Positions 9,986 to 23,399 are shown, counted from the first letter of the stretch. The stretch is 64,000 bases of DNA from Nymphalis io (GCF_905147045.1 NC_065904.1:8060001-8124000), one strand, 5' to 3'. Made by a program: numbers and translations. Notes: generated by a model from the letters alone, not told the origin.

Positions 9986-12353
9986 CTACAAACAAACATT
10001 TATTAGTATTTAATACGAAATTAAGTGTCTTGTGGTCAATACGTAACAACTGCTCTCAGTTTATTTATGAATAATGTAGTTTGGTCTGTACAAATATGTG
10101 TGACGTATAAAGATGTAGGTAATCTACAGCTGTTGCCAAAAAATAATATCGGATAAATGTTTTTTTTTAAACATTTTAATGGTATTGGTTGAATTATTAT
10201 TAAATATTATTTTACATGTTATTCAGTATTAATGACTCGGAACACAAAACCTTAACGAAAATCGGGTGGCTTTCTCAGATTACTTTGAAAATAAATATTT
10301 TTTGTAATAGGTAATTACAGTTGGAAATTTAAAATTAGGACAATAAGTTAAAATACTCGGATACGATAGATTAATTATTCAAGAATAATGCGTAATACAC
10401 TAAATATTAAACGTTAAACTGTCAAATTAAATTAATAATTATTTATGTCTTCAGTTTATGCAACATTTACCAGTCACTACCCTATTTTAAATTTAAAAAA
10501 ATGTAGAAATAAAAAATAATAGATCTTCAATTTCTAATATATTCTGTACTCAATACTTATGGACATTAATTTAATGTAATATTCAAAAAATGATAAAAAA
10601 GTGGCATTCTAAATTTTAAATCAGGCGACCATTCTTAAATTTAGATCCTAATTTTCTATAAAGTATCGAGTCGAAACGCGTGATTTCGTAAAAAAAATTT
10701 GGGCTACTTTTTATTACCCTGGCTCTCCTGGCAGGCCTACACGCTATTGGCGCACGTAGGTATTTCTGCAGTCCTGTCAGGAACATGGCGAAATGCAGCC
10801 CTCACAATGCTACACGCGTGACATATCATACACAAATCTGACATTTATTTTATAACTGAGATCGCATACAATATTGATTAAAATTTGTGTTATGATAGCA
10901 GATTATATCATATATTGGCTACAGCAAAGCAGAAACATTACTGCAAATTCATTTCCAAATACTAGAATAAGTTTTACTTTAGCAGATGCAATTCTGGTTT
11001 TATGTGCACCAAAGTTTTCTGACTTTGATTATTAAAGATATGAATAATTAAGATGAAATGTCTGATTAGAATCGTATATATATGAAAAAGGGAAGACGAT
11101 GCACATCACGTTTGATTAAATAGCAGGAATAAGAGAAAAAATAACTTAAAATTCTTTTAACTTTCACTAAGAATATTATGAATTCCCTATAAGTAGGTAC
11201 GTACATTATATAATACACAATATAATATCATCATACTTTTGAATACTTCATACTCTTAATGGTAGATTTATATCATTATATTATTAAGAATATTATCTTA
11301 TTAAGACTTGCATACATTTTGGTATTTATTTTTGAGTTAAAGTTTAGTAATATTAAGGTACTGTAAATGTAATGCATTTCTTTATATTTATGAATCAAAC
11401 GCACTATTTGCTTTAGTTATTTAATTTATTTTTTTACAAAAGTTACTTGTAGTTGTAAAATATTTATAAATTTTGTGTCACGGATGTCGTCCTTATTAGG
11501 ATCATGTTTTCTTGGGATGTTTGCTTTTACATATGTACTCAGGTCACAAAATACATTTGGTATTCTGTGACCATTTGCACTCAGGTAGTGAAATATAGGG
11601 GAGTCAATATAATGTTATGTTTAAAAATATACATATTTCTTTTGTGTGTTCTAGAGTTCAACTTGTATACCAAGAAAAATCATGAAATGTAACCTTACCA
11701 TAAGTACCTCTACCATACTATTTTGTGTCTAGTCTATTTTCTGTGTTAATTTTGTACTTACTTTAATAGCATTCAAAGAATACTATTAAAATGAAAACGA
11801 AGGCTGTTATTTTTAAAAGACATAATATGTTAAATAATAATCGCCCGAATAAAAGGGCCATTAATGATCAAAATTGGACTCAATGAGGCAACTCTGGTCG
11901 TTATTTTGCTTAACTTTAGATTTTAATAATATAATTTTGTTTTATTTGTTGTTTGTTTTTAAGAATTATATTTTGTAAAATTGAGGCTTCTATATATAGT
12001 TTTGCTCACTAAAAAAGACGGAAAACATTAATCGGAATTATTATGTTTTGACGATGATGAGACTCAGTTATGTATTGTTAACAACAATTATAATGAATAC
12101 AACAAAATAATCAAAACGATATTTCAATTGAGTGACGTTTGTTTTTCTATCTACAATGTGATTGTTAGTAGCGTTTTAAATGCTTTCAATTTTAAATCAA
12201 TGAGACTTTATTTTATTAAAATCGTTCTCGAGATTTCTTTGAACATCATAATTGAATCAAATCATCAAAACTTCAACCAATATTTAAATATATAATACAT
12301 AAATTCAAAGTATCGACCAAATAGTATTAACATATATTTATTCTTCTGAGTGA
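9986..12353. other. AT-rich noncoding stretch
   Basis: I see no gene. A patch at 10700-10815 is less AT-rich (GCTCTCCTGGCAGGCCTACA) but carries no open frame or repeat I recognise. The frame at 11504-11692 is low-complexity in composition. Confidence 0.45.
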
Positions 12354-12648
12354 GAGAGATGGCCTAGTGGTTAGAACGCGTGAATTAAACGAATATCGTG
12401 GGTTCAAAACCCAAGCAAGTACCACTGAATTTTCATGTGTTTAATTTGTGTTTATAATTCATCTTGTGCTTGACGGTGAAGGAAAACATCGCGAGGAAAC
12501 CTACACGTTTCTAATTTCATTGAGATTCTGCCACATGTGTATTCTACCAACCAGCATTGGAGCAGTGTGGTGGAATAAGCTCCAAACGTTCTCCTCAAAA
12601 GGGAGTTGAGGTCTTAGCCCAGCAGTGGGACATTAACAGGCTTTTACT
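12354..12648 (+). mobile_element. SINE family A, near full-length older copy
   Basis: The head has AGATGGCCTAGTGGTTAG and the degraded B box GGTTCAAAACCC. The body is typical and the end is ACATTAACAGGC. The ACATTAACAGG variant marks the older sub-variant. Confidence 0.85.
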
Positions 12649-14316
12649 GTTACTGTACTGTTTTCTGTTATTTTTCTATTGTACTTTCAATTATATACAA
12701 AACATTTGGTACAAATAATAATTTCATATTCATCTGTGAAAATCGCAATCTGTAGAACGTTTTACAGAATTCATTTTATTCCTCATATGGTGTTTTGAGC
12801 GTAATATCCGGTAGCCATTAAAACTTGTAACTGCAGTGCATATAAGCTTCCTTTTTATATATCATATGAACTATCAAATAAAATAACATAAAACATATAT
12901 TATCAAATTTATTATGAAGAAATTATAATGATATATTTGTTTTATTATTTAATAAATTAATTTAAATTGTGATCTAATTATATAATTTTATAATGCCTTC
13001 TAATACTCAGTTAATTTAATTTAAAATATTGTTTAAATATATATGTTGTTGTATATATATGCTTACAGCAAATCAATTGAATTTGTATGTAAATAAATTA
13101 CATTTAAATTGCACATTTACCTTTCCACTACAAACTCGTAACTGTATTCACATTGTTCAATTATTGACGTTATTATCGATCACATTGTTCGAATATTTCA
13201 AATTCAACGTAATGCGAAAGTGAGTTTGTTTGTTAATTACGACTTAACTATTCAACTGATTATCATGGAATGACATATCAAAGGTCGCGGTTACCCGAAT
13301 ATACACCTAGTAACACCGAGTGTTTTTAATTTGTATGTATAACCTCGTATTTGGAGTTAAAAGAAATTTAATCTCGGATGTATTTTCACGCGTGACCACT
13401 ATCTGAAGTTGAAAGTATGAGCAGAAGCACTTATACGCTGTTAGATTTTACTTTTACGCGTATACTTCATCGTTTAATTCAGTAGAAAATTCTAAAGCGG
13501 TGTTAACTTTAAGTTTAAATAAAATTTATCGCGATTCAAAACGGAAAACAGTGATACATACTATTTGGTTTTCATCTTGTTTGGTTGTAATAAAGGTGGT
13601 AACCACCTAGAGGGGCCTGCATAAACCATTTATTTTCAGGAACTGTGGCTTGAATTCTGATGAGTAATGTGTTAGATTAATGTACAAGCCGTTTCAATAA
13701 ATGAAAAATTATGATAACTGTAACACTTTAAATTTGCATGTATTAATCGGCAAATGATATTAACACGAAAATATTAAACAAAAAATAAACACTTTTTAAG
13801 CTTATTTTATTTTAAGTAGTTATTGCTTAAACATCAAAACGACTTTAGTGAGCGCTTTACTTTCTTGCATTCATCTGATTCTCTTTTATAACTCCAACTT
13901 ATATTGCGTTTTCCAATCCACTCTACTCATTTCCATTCCTGCTCATTTACTGTTAATGCAGTGAGGCTATCTAACTCACTGTAACACTCTAGTCTCAATA
14001 GAGATTCTATATTTATTTATAAGAAATGTTGAAAGAACATTTTCTCTATTATCCTAGTTATATAATATTTTTTTTACTTATTTTAAGAATAAATAACGAA
14101 GTCGTATCTGATTTACTAAATACAAATCATATCAATCAATAAAATAATACCAAATCTAAAGTCTATATATATAATCTAGTTTTGGTATGATTTTGATTAG
14201 TTAACAATTGTTCTTTTCTACAATACAGAATCATAATATTTATATATAGAAGTACGTAAGTAATATTTATATATAGAAGGACAAATGGGTCGTCCTGTGA
14301 TAAATAGTGAAAGCCG
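12649..14316. other. AT-rich noncoding stretch
   Basis: There is no supported gene. The frame at 13029-13223 is low-complexity. A 19-nt direct repeat (AATATTTATATATAGAAG preceded by T) occurs at about 14234 and 14260. Confidence 0.4.
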
Positions 14317-14472
14317 CAGACGTCGACAAATACAAACCATTACTTATATTGTCAATACGCTGCCAACCATAGGATCGGAGATATTGTGGTGTGATGCCTG
14401 TAATAACACTAGCTCACTCACCGTTCAAACCTATACCAAGCTCTGTAGATGTTTTGTGGTAAAATTATTAAT
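14317..14472 (-). mobile_element. Family B element, diverged partial copy (minus)
   Basis: CAATACGCTGCCAACCATAG, GTAATAACACTAGCTCACTC and ACCGTTCAAACC match the complement of family B. The 64-codon frame across it (14285-14479) is repeat-derived. Confidence 0.6.
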
Positions 14473-14545
14473 AATATAAAATACAATGATTTTACATAAC
14501 TCTTCACTTGTAAAGTAATACAATAAAGTGGAAACCAGTAAATAT

Positions 14546-14775
14546 CCAATTGCTAGGCCTATTCATTTCCCTTGAGGTAATTTTTAATGGTTTATTACAC
14601 CATGCTTCAATGCGGGTTGGTGGATACTCACGTTACATAAATTCATCTGACACATGCAGGTTGCCTCACGATATTATTCTTCATCATCGATTAAGTTATC
14701 ATTACCCGGGATTGAATCCGTAATTTTCAATAAAGATATTTATTCTAGCCACTGAATTGTCAGCTCTCAAAAGTT
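14546..14775 (-). mobile_element. SINE family A, old diverged copy (minus)
   Basis: CAATTGCTAGGCC, GCTTCAATGCGGGTTGGTGG, ACACATGCAGGTTGCCTCAC and ACCCGGGATTGAATCC appear in the order expected for a reversed family A copy. Many substitutions and deletions mark it as old. Confidence 0.65.
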
Positions 14776-15737
14776 ATATGAAATACATGATTTATTCTGC
14801 TTCTCAATCAAAACTTTTACAATGAACATTAACTTGAGACGAAACGTTTTCAAATTACAAACTGACACCTGATCCTTTCGTCTCCTTATCTTCTGAGTGT
14901 TCTTAAAGTTATAAGTTTTAATATTCTCACATTACATAACATAGCTGTAAAGACTTAAACCATTATATCAAACGATGGTCTAGTATATAGATTATACGGC
15001 AGCAGACGCCAATAATAAATATATATAAACTCCTTAATGAATATAATCTATAATTTCTATATTGAAATATATAATTATAGAACTTAGTAATTGTTCTTTC
15101 AAAACTACATTAAAGTAGGTTTTCTTAGTTACAATCTATGTACATCCTGACATATAATTAATTAACTCAGTTTTGGTTATTGCTAAAAAAGTTGTACTAA
15201 AAAAGATTTTGCTTAACCATTTTTAACGTTGATTCCTTTTAATCCTCAATTAATTAAATAGAAATTGATAAATTTTAAAATTTGTGAAAAGCATTTTTCT
15301 TTTTAATACATCGAGACACAATAAATTTAATCATTCCGCTGGCGAAATCTTTAATGTTAGTTCTTTGCCGTCGCAATCATCATCATTTACTTGCTCTTAT
15401 CCTTCTTATTTGCGGTAAAAAAAACAGACAAAAATAAATTGAAGGTGCAATGTGCATACTAATAAATAAAATTGTTAAATATATAAGAGTTATTTACGAA
15501 AAGTAACTACGGTACATAACATTTAACAATATTTTATGGAACCCTTCGAGCGTGAGCGGTTCACTCGTGAGCGCTTTTATAATTATAACTTTTCGTTGCG
15601 ACTGCTTTAGGAATTCCATTAGCAATTAGCTGATTTTTTTTTTGCTTTTATTCAACATAAACTGTATGTGTATAATCTATATATATAATACGGGCTCATT
15701 ATATTTATATAATTACTAAAACCTAATCGTTTAATGA

Positions 15738-15956
15738 GTCAATCTTACTGTCTTAGATATAGAACCTTGGATCCCGGGATATAAAAAAAAAAACTATTAC
15801 CAAAACCCAAGTTACAAAGTTTTGAAATCCGTTAAGATTGTTGATGGAGTCGATTGTCAACTAGGAGTCCTGTATCGTGGAAAACCGTTCACGTTTTACA
15901 ATCTTGATTTGAAAATGTCATCACTTCGATTAGAAATACATAAAGAGCTAACGTGA
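15738..15956 (+). other. Unassigned 72-codon open frame ending at a donor-like TGA
   Basis: The frame is open from just after a TGA at 15735 to a TGA at 15954, without an early ATG. It reads ...SVKIVDGVDCQLGVLYRG then KPFTFYNLDLKMSSLRLE, which looks more protein-like than neighbouring chance frames. The final codons overlap GTGAGT (15953-15958), a good 5' splice site, so an exon ending in phase 2 is possible. No convincing acceptor precedes it: the upstream DNA is a poly-A run, not a pyrimidine tract. It may be an exon, a decayed transposon or chance. Confidence 0.2.
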
Positions 15957-17084
15957 GTACAAATAGCAGAACTTGTTCTTTTTAAATTTTGTAATCAAAA
16001 TTATTAAATTCATATTAATGGAAGACAATTTAAAGCACGACGGGATGGGATAGATTCTATTAATTTCCAAGACGTATCAACTATGTTTGTACGAGAATTT
16101 GAGTCGGGGAAAGTTAATTTATACAGAACACATGTCTCTTAGAAACACTACCTCCATGTTGTCTTACTAATTTAATTTCCACTGACTAACTTTCTCGTAT
16201 GCTTATTGTATTACACACACTACTAGAACGAACTGTCGCAGAATCGCGTAATTAAAACTATGTATATACACATGTATATGTATATATATATGTATTAGTG
16301 CGTTTTCAGTGCAATGCTTTTGGTTAATTACAAAATACAGAAGTAGGTCTTCGCTCATAAGTGGGTCAGCTGTAACTTTATACTTTTCAATGTTGTTGGT
16401 CTACTCTCTCTACCATCGAGAGATTTAATGTCCTATCAGACAAAGAGAGTTAGTAGAAATACTTGGAACTGCACATACATTTAGGCGCTATAATATCGGA
16501 TGGCGTGACTAAGACCCACTTTTAAGCCCAGGTGCATATCTTAATAGCAGCAATTTCTTCAAGACAAATTCGAACAGATTATAAAATAATTTGTAAGGGA
16601 TAACTTTAATGTATAACGCATTGATGTTTTTAATATGTACCAACTTTTTACTACCAAAAATAAAAGAATTTCCTATGAATAATTACATACTTGGATAAAA
16701 TCCATGTCCATTTTAATAAAATTCCAAACAATTATTGTTCTTAATATATACGAGTATTACACCGGCCTTTTATAAATGTCACCCATAACATTGGTCTTTA
16801 TAAAACCGTTAGCGTAATAACGATCAAGTTGCGGTGTCATAATGTGCGTAATTGAATATGATATTATTTGATCGCGGCTAAAACCCGCCGCTACTCCTAC
16901 TACTATTATAAATGTTAAAATTTGATCTTTGTGTCACACCACGCAAAAAAATACTGAATGGTTTAGGATGAAATTTGAAATAGAGATAGCTTATACTGAA
17001 CACTTAGGCTACCTAAGACCTACCAAGCATAGCCGTGGGAGGAAGCTAGTAATATATAAATGTAATCTAATAATAAAAAACCAC

Positions 17085-17150
17085 GGCACGTATCTACCAA
17101 CCAAACCACAAACGCCAACGGACCGTTGGCGTGGTTGGTAGATACTTGCC
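17085..17150. repeat. Inverted duplication at the 5' end of a family C SINE
   Basis: The right arm 17123-17145 (SINE start, CCGTTGGCGTGG...) pairs with 17090-17103 plus 17113-17121 on the left, with a 9-nt insertion in the left arm and one central base. Partial pairing continues outward to about 17086/17150. Confidence 0.8.
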
Positions 17151-17340
17151 TTTCACGCTGAAGGTTGTGGGTTCGATTCCCACCCAGAATAGACATTTGT
17201 GTGCATAAACACGTCTGTTTGTCCTGAGTCTGGTTGTAATTATCTAGTTAATTATGTATTTACAATTATATCAGTTATCTGGTTTCCATCGTACAAGCTC
17301 TGCTTAGTTTGGGATCAGATGGACGTGTGTGAATAATGTC
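17123..17340 (+). mobile_element. SINE family C, tRNA-Glu-like (copy 1)
   Basis: The head has TGGCGTGGTTGGTAGATA (A-box-like), an anticodon-loop-like CTTTCAC and a perfect B box GGTTCGATTCC, all most like tRNA-Glu(UUC). The body contains TTGTGTGCATAAACACGTC, TTTGTCCTGAGTCTGG and GTGTGTGAATAATGT. The second copy at 60731 confirms the family and its boundaries. No acceptor stem can be drawn, so this is not a functional tRNA. Confidence 0.75.
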
Positions 17341-17743
17341 CCAGGATATTATTATCATTGTTTATTTCAGACAACAAAAGTCTATACGATATCATATATC
17401 ATATCGATTTTCGATACAAAAATCTATATTATTGTCAGTAACAATTTATCCTTGTAGCTACGTTAGTACATAATTAAACTATTTACGATTGTTGTCTCGG
17501 TGTACGGCACGTCACTACTTAACAATGAAGTTTTCAGGACACTCAGAGTAGCCCTCAGAATCTCATTGTCAAAACTCCTAGCGCGGCACCAAAATTACGC
17601 AATCCTCGACCTAAGAATCGCGAAGTAATCAGTCACACACACTTTATATTGCTATGTTTTGATTTGAAGGACAAATAAGCCACACCCATAATATACCACA
17701 GGAACTAGTACCTTACCTAGATACTTTTACCTGTCATTGTGTG

Positions 17744-17812
17744 ATGGTGAAAGTGACTTACCATATGGCTCATTTGCTCGTCGGCCTTCCTAAATAATGA
17801 AAAAAATATATC
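17744..17812 (+). mobile_element. Family B element, 3' fragment
   Basis: CTTACCATATGGCTCATTTG followed by CTCGTCGGCCTTCC and an A-rich tail matches the last 65 bases of family B. Confidence 0.6.
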
Positions 17813-19114
17813 ATTTCTAAAAATTATACAAACACGAACATTAATATTCATTTGTCGAGACGTAAATCGCATTACAGTATTGACGCTCGTAAATTTAATC
17901 TAATTTAAAAACGACTGAAATAAAGATGATGAATTGCTCTCGTTTTTATTACGTTAGATTGTTTTTGAAGCGCACTACAAATCCGGTCATTATTTACACA
18001 ATTTTCGTTGTACCTTTGTTATGTCAGTCATTAAATATTTTGTTTAAACAAGTAAGCTTTTATTTGTCATTGTTTTAACACACCAAAAGAGCCAAAATCT
18101 TTAAAAAAGAGCACAAAAAAAGTATTTTGCTTTTAAAATACTTTGATTAAATGAATATTAATTTTTCAAGCCTACATCGGTCTTTGTATCCGCGAAATTA
18201 CTTGTAAGATTTTATATTACTTTAAGGGTTTTGATGTAATTTTGACTACTATTCTAATATTTTTCCAAGGAAGGCTTAGTAATATAATAAAATTTAATGT
18301 ATTTATATCAATTTTGTCTTATAATCAATTTTGTCAACGTGTATTTTTTTATTTATCTTATCCTTAATATTATAAATGCTAAAATGAGTTTTATGAAATC
18401 TTACATACACGTTGTACCTAGGATAGTATAATATAAATTTCTTAATTCAATACATTATTATTACAATTTTATTTTTGAAAATACTCGTTTAAAAAACTAA
18501 TACTTTTTAATAAAACGTTTATTTTTTAAAAGACCGTAATCGTCAAATACCTCTTTCATCTGTCCTCGGCCTAGAAGGTTGCCGGCTGTATTTCTTCTCG
18601 ACACAAACATTTATTTCACTCATACTGGTATTTATTTCATTTATATCTTTTTCGTATTTGCAGACTCACAGTTTAAACTTACCTTTTCTCAGGAATATAG
18701 CAATTTTATTTGTTAATTTTATAAAATTTAGATATATAGGTATGTCAAAGAAAGTGCATTAAATAATACTATACAAAGGCTACGAGCATTTTCAATCAAT
18801 CGTTATACAAGATGAAAGTTTTTTTTTACAGTTTTATCAGAAATGCTAACTGAACTACTGTCAAATAGGCTCTACTTTTCAAGAACATTCTAATAGATAT
18901 TCTAAATGGTATAAGGCCTTAAGAATGTTGTTGATCTACATTATAAACAAACAGAAATAAAAATTGAGTTTCTTGCCGGTTCTTAACGTTAGAATTATTG
19001 CAAATTAGTTTTACATTTCATCGAATCAAAAGTGTTTATAAGAGCGTATTTATATTATTTGATTTTCAGGGTCGACTACGCCTATATATACTATGGTTAA
19101 GCCGTTCCTTATAT

Positions 19115-19205
19115 CATAAGCCCTGTCTGACATACCTATATCACACTAGCTCATTCACCCTTCCAACCGCAACATAAAGTATAAAGTTTAGTGGTGGCAT
19201 AACTT
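19115..19205 (-). mobile_element. Family B element, internal fragment (minus)
   Basis: The segment TCACACTAGCTCATTCACCC and TTCCAACCGCAACA corresponds to the complement of the family B middle. It is diverged. Confidence 0.5.
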
Positions 19206-19554
19206 GAGGGTATTTACCCAAATATAATTTGATGTATTATGAGAATCGTCTAGACGCTATCATGAAAAATACAATGGATACTAAAGTCTCGCTATGTATA
19301 TATAATTATACATATTTATAAAGCTTTGTTGGTTCATTTTTTCTCGATTCACGCTGAACATGAAACTTATTACTGTCATACATTTAAGTTTCAGTACAGA
19401 CATAGACAATGATGTCTTTATAGATATGTTTATATCTTACATGTTTTCGAGATATAGCTTCATACGTTAAAATTGTCGAAGAGAACAATCTGAACATCGT
19501 GTTGACTTAAAAACTATCGAATTGATTTTCATAATGTTTTCACTAATGAGTCGA

Positions 19555-19770
19555 GTGTCACTTGACGAAGGTTTAAGTGTATAATTCATTATGATATTCT
19601 ATTCATTGGCTATGTATATAATGGTATAGAATGGCTATATATGGAAAAAAATCATGCCGCCTGGAAGCTTTATTATAAACCAATAGACTTACATATATTG
19701 ATTACGATACAAACGTTTTATGTACACTCTTATTCTACCCGTGCGAAGCCGGGACGTGTAGTTAGTTTAA
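19555..19770 (+). mobile_element. LINE-like 3' tail (family J, copy 1)
   Basis: GAAGGTTTAAGTGTATAATT near the start and CTACCCGTGCGAAGCCGGGA near the end match the layout of a second copy at 31040-31600. CCGTGCGAAGCCGGG is a common lepidopteran repeat signature from memory. The crossing frame is not a gene. Confidence 0.45.
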
Positions 19771-22090
19771 TATTTATTATTAATATTTTGTTTCGACAAC
19801 AAATACGAAAGAAAATTGTCTGTTTTTTACATCACAACCATTGTAATGTATATTAATGATAGACATTGATTCAGCTTGGGACATTAGGAACGACTAATAT
19901 ATTACGGGATTTACTGAAAACGTGACGCGGATGGAGTCACGGAGAATATCTAGTATTGGAGTCAGCTGGTAACTATGGCTCGCAATCCGAACGAAACGCG
20001 GTTGTAACTCGAGTAATAAATAAATGTGAAATATAACGAAATTAATGGAAAGAATTCGGGTAGCGTATATAAGTGGTGTTATTAAGGCTCATTAAATTTA
20101 TAAATTCGTATAATTTGAACCGATAAATTTATAGCTACACGAGCGGCTTAATTAGGAAATCGGTATTTTGATCCGTAGGTGTCGTTTGATCATTTCAAAT
20201 GTACAAAGGATCGCATGTGACGTCATCTTACGTCATGCATTATATATTGTCGTCTATATTTTATTATATTGAATCTATATTTTTTAAACGTCTTTAAAAA
20301 ACTATAGATTTCCGTTTTAGCAGTAAGTTTGTAAGATTATATGTGCGCTATTTTATTCAATAAATGACTCGAACATTTTTTTTTTATATAATGACTTTTA
20401 TGTAAAAGATTCAAGTTAAGCACTGATGAAGTCGCTTCATTTTAAAAAAAACACAGTCTCATACCGTAAAACCAGTTAGTATGTAATAAAAGGCAAAAAT
20501 AATGTTATATAGTTGATTAATTGATACGTATTGTTGTTTTTAATTTATTAAAAATAAATATATAAATATAACTATGTTCTATTATATAAATTTACCCTAA
20601 AAGTATGCACATAATTTCTATACGGATGATATGATATTACACACTATATTTATATAAGTATTAACTATATACACACAAGTATATAATGAATAACAATATA
20701 TATAGTGTAGAAATATAATATGTAAATTCAGTATTCATCGCAAACAGACATCGAAGGTTAGAATACCGTGTATTTGCATTACGTATGTTGTAGTCAACGT
20801 CGGAAATGCTCCTGAACATATTATATATATATTCATATATAGTGACGTCACATTCGTCCTAGCCTCTGTCAATCATATATCGTATAATCATGTGATTTAT
20901 ATGTCAATGAACTGCGTAGCTTACGTAGTAGTGATCTTGACTATTTCCTCTGTACTTGCTTCATAAATGTGTTATTTTTTTAGGCACCATCCTCATACAT
21001 CATTAATTCAAGTGTTCTTTAAATTACTTTTAGTCTAATGAAATATATGATCAGGTGAAATAGTTCATTTGAAGTAATCTCTAGTGTTGCCATGTCAGAA
21101 ATAATGTTTTATTTATTTTAATTACCTTTATTATTGCCAATCTAATATAATCACCTCGATTTTTGTGATAGATTTTTGTTACGATTAATGTAATATATAA
21201 TTATATTTAAGATAATATTATGTATCATTGTTATCTAAGCTAGACATAAGATTTTTATAGAAGTCGATTTCGGTGAAGTTTCTTTATATTTTTCTAATAT
21301 TTTAAGGTATAAAAGTTTATTTTATCTTGGATACAAGCCACGGATCAGTCTATTGAACTGCTTGCTGTATTTATAATCTTTATATATATGTATATTTGCT
21401 ATTTTACTTCTAATTTTAATTATTAAGCTATAATTAAATATTAGTATACCTTATGTCAAATATTTTTGGGACACAACTGTCCCAAATAACACTTCAAATT
21501 ATTTTTTTAATGGTCATATATCTTTAGAATGTAATTTTAATATAATTATTGTGTTCGTTATTAAATATATTCTACGTGAAAATCTTGCTTTTATAATGAC
21601 CAACTTTCATATTAAACAGACTACTAAATTTCATATTAAGAAGATTAAATTATAAAATCACTACTTTTTTTCTTTTTAAAACAAGTACGTTTGTTAATAT
21701 TAATATATTCTAAAACTAAAATAAAATTTACTTTAAATGATATGTATGGGCCGAGATGTTTTATTTATTTATTAAGGACCATTAAAAAAACACTGCAATT
21801 ACACGTAATAATAAAAACACATTCAGACTTAACATAAAGTGTGCGACTCTTCAAGACGGCCACAACATGCATTTTAAGGTACAATATACATATTTTTTTT
21901 ATATTACTTATAACAGATTATAACATAAACAATAGTTTTTATAATACCAAAAATTGCTACTACATTTCTATGAAAATAGTTTTAAAAAATATATTAATAA
22001 CATTGAAAATAAAGCAATCAATATTATAATTAACGACTGCACTAATATATCACATTAATAACATATAATATAATATACGTTTTAGTATTA
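19771..22090. other. AT-rich noncoding stretch with CRE palindromes
   Basis: There is no gene. Perfect TGACGTCA sites occur at 20218-20225 (with TTACGTCA ten bases on) and 20843-20850. The remainder is AT-rich with many TATATA runs. Confidence 0.45.
20218..20235. promoter_or_regulatory. Tandem CRE-like sites
   Basis: A perfect TGACGTCA palindrome at 20218 is followed by TTACGTCA at 20228, both on the same face of the helix. These are CREB/ATF-type sites by sequence; occupancy is unknown. Confidence 0.35.
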
Positions 22091-22091
22091 T

Positions 22092-22295
22092 AAGATACTC
22101 GTGTTCAATCGAACACGAGGATCTTAATATAGGATTGTAAGTTCAAATCTAGGCAAATATCATTGAGTTTCCGTGTGCTAATTTGTATTTATAATTCTTT
22201 CCGAGCTTGATGTATCGAATAAAATTCTACGATATGTGTATCCACTAACCCGCATTAAAGCAGCGTAGTGGAACAATCTCTAGGCCTACTTTTTG
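22092..22295 (+). mobile_element. SINE family A, old copy with snap-back 5' end
   Basis: The SINE starts within its head at GAACACGAGGATCTT (22111), matching GAACGCGTGAATCTT of the family. It continues through GTTCAAATCTAGGC and the body to AACCCGCATTAAAGCAGCG. Immediately upstream, 22092-22106 is the reverse complement of its first 15 bases (14 of 15) with a 4-base loop. Confidence 0.7.
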
Positions 22296-22297
22296 AA

Positions 22298-22573
22298 AGC
22301 CGAGATGCCCTAGTGAGTAGTAGTCAATACGGGTGAATCTTAACGGATGATCGTGGGTTCACATCCATTTTCATGCGCTTAATTTGTGCTTATAATTCAT
22401 ATCGTGCTTGTTAGTGAAGGAAAACATCGTGAGGAAACCTGCATATGTATAATTTCTTTGAAATTCTGCTACATGTGTTTTCTACCAACCCGCGTGGTGG
22501 AATAAGCTCCAAACCTTCTTCTCATAAGGGAGAGGAAGCCTTATCCCAGCAGTGAGACATTAACAGGCTATTA
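22298..22573 (+). mobile_element. SINE family A, directly abutting the previous copy
   Basis: AGCCGAGATGCCCTAGTGAG opens the head. B box-like GGTTCACATCC, the full body and CCCAGCAGTGAGACATTAAC follow, ending in ACAGGCTATT. It is an older sub-variant in head-to-tail array with the copy at 22092. Confidence 0.85.
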
Positions 22574-23399
22574 TTGTACTGTACTTTATTAATAGGAGAG
22601 TATGTTTTTGGCTAGCAAAGGCTGCGTTACTATTAATGATTTAACCACACAGCTTAGTCACAAGCATGCTGTTAACATGGTGACAATATCCTTCGACGCT
22701 ATCTCCGTTATTATCGTTATCGAAGTATGACGCACGCACAACTCGTAAACCACACAATTTAAATATACCTATATTATCCTTGTACCGGTGAAGTGGGTCA
22801 GTCATACTTAATTTTGTTGTGTTTTCATCATTTAATATTTTAGTGTTAATTGTGTACGTGTAACAGATCTTTAATAACTTTACAGTTAAACTAAAGAATG
22901 TTTTCAAACTAGTAATAGTAAGTGTAGTAAGTTAATGTGTTCATATTTTGACTAGTATAATGAACCTAGAATTATACTATGCATTTTAGAAGGATTTATG
23001 ATGAGACATGTATGTGTGTGTATGTTGTTTTTGAATGTTTCTGTCATCTCACATAGAAATTCCGATAATTATTTTTGACATTTATACAAATTAGTTTAAA
23101 CAAATTTAATTCGATACATAATAACATAATAAATATCTAAATACATTTTCATTAAACATAATTAAGCCGTTACTTTCATAAACTTTGCGCTTTCATACGC
23201 ATTGCAAAAAAATGCATAATATGAAATTAAAAGAACCTTATACAAAGATGCGAACTAAAAAAAAACATATTAAAATTTTACCTGATAGTAATAATAATTA
23301 GACGGATGGCTCGGCTCCAACAATTAATTATAATTTATTTTTTTGGGAAAAATTGCTATTTTTTTTTGTTTTTACATAAATAAACATATAGAGATAAAT

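Larger units (their letters stand above)
17341..19554. other. Noncoding stretch with two family B scraps
   Basis: No gene is seen. The region contains a 3' fragment of family B on the + strand at 17744-17812 (TTACCATATGGCTCATTTGC, then CTCGTCGGCC) and a minus-strand scrap at 19115-19205 (CACTAGCTCATTCACCCTTC). Everything else is AT-rich. Confidence 0.45.

Noticed and set aside
17123..17190. Functional tRNA-Glu gene
   Set aside because: The B box is perfect and the loop resembles UUC, but the stems do not close and the same unit recurs at 60731 with a SINE body.
22641..22907. 88-codon minus frame as a gene
   Set aside because: Composition is chance-like. There is no strong start context, splice pairing or recognised domain.
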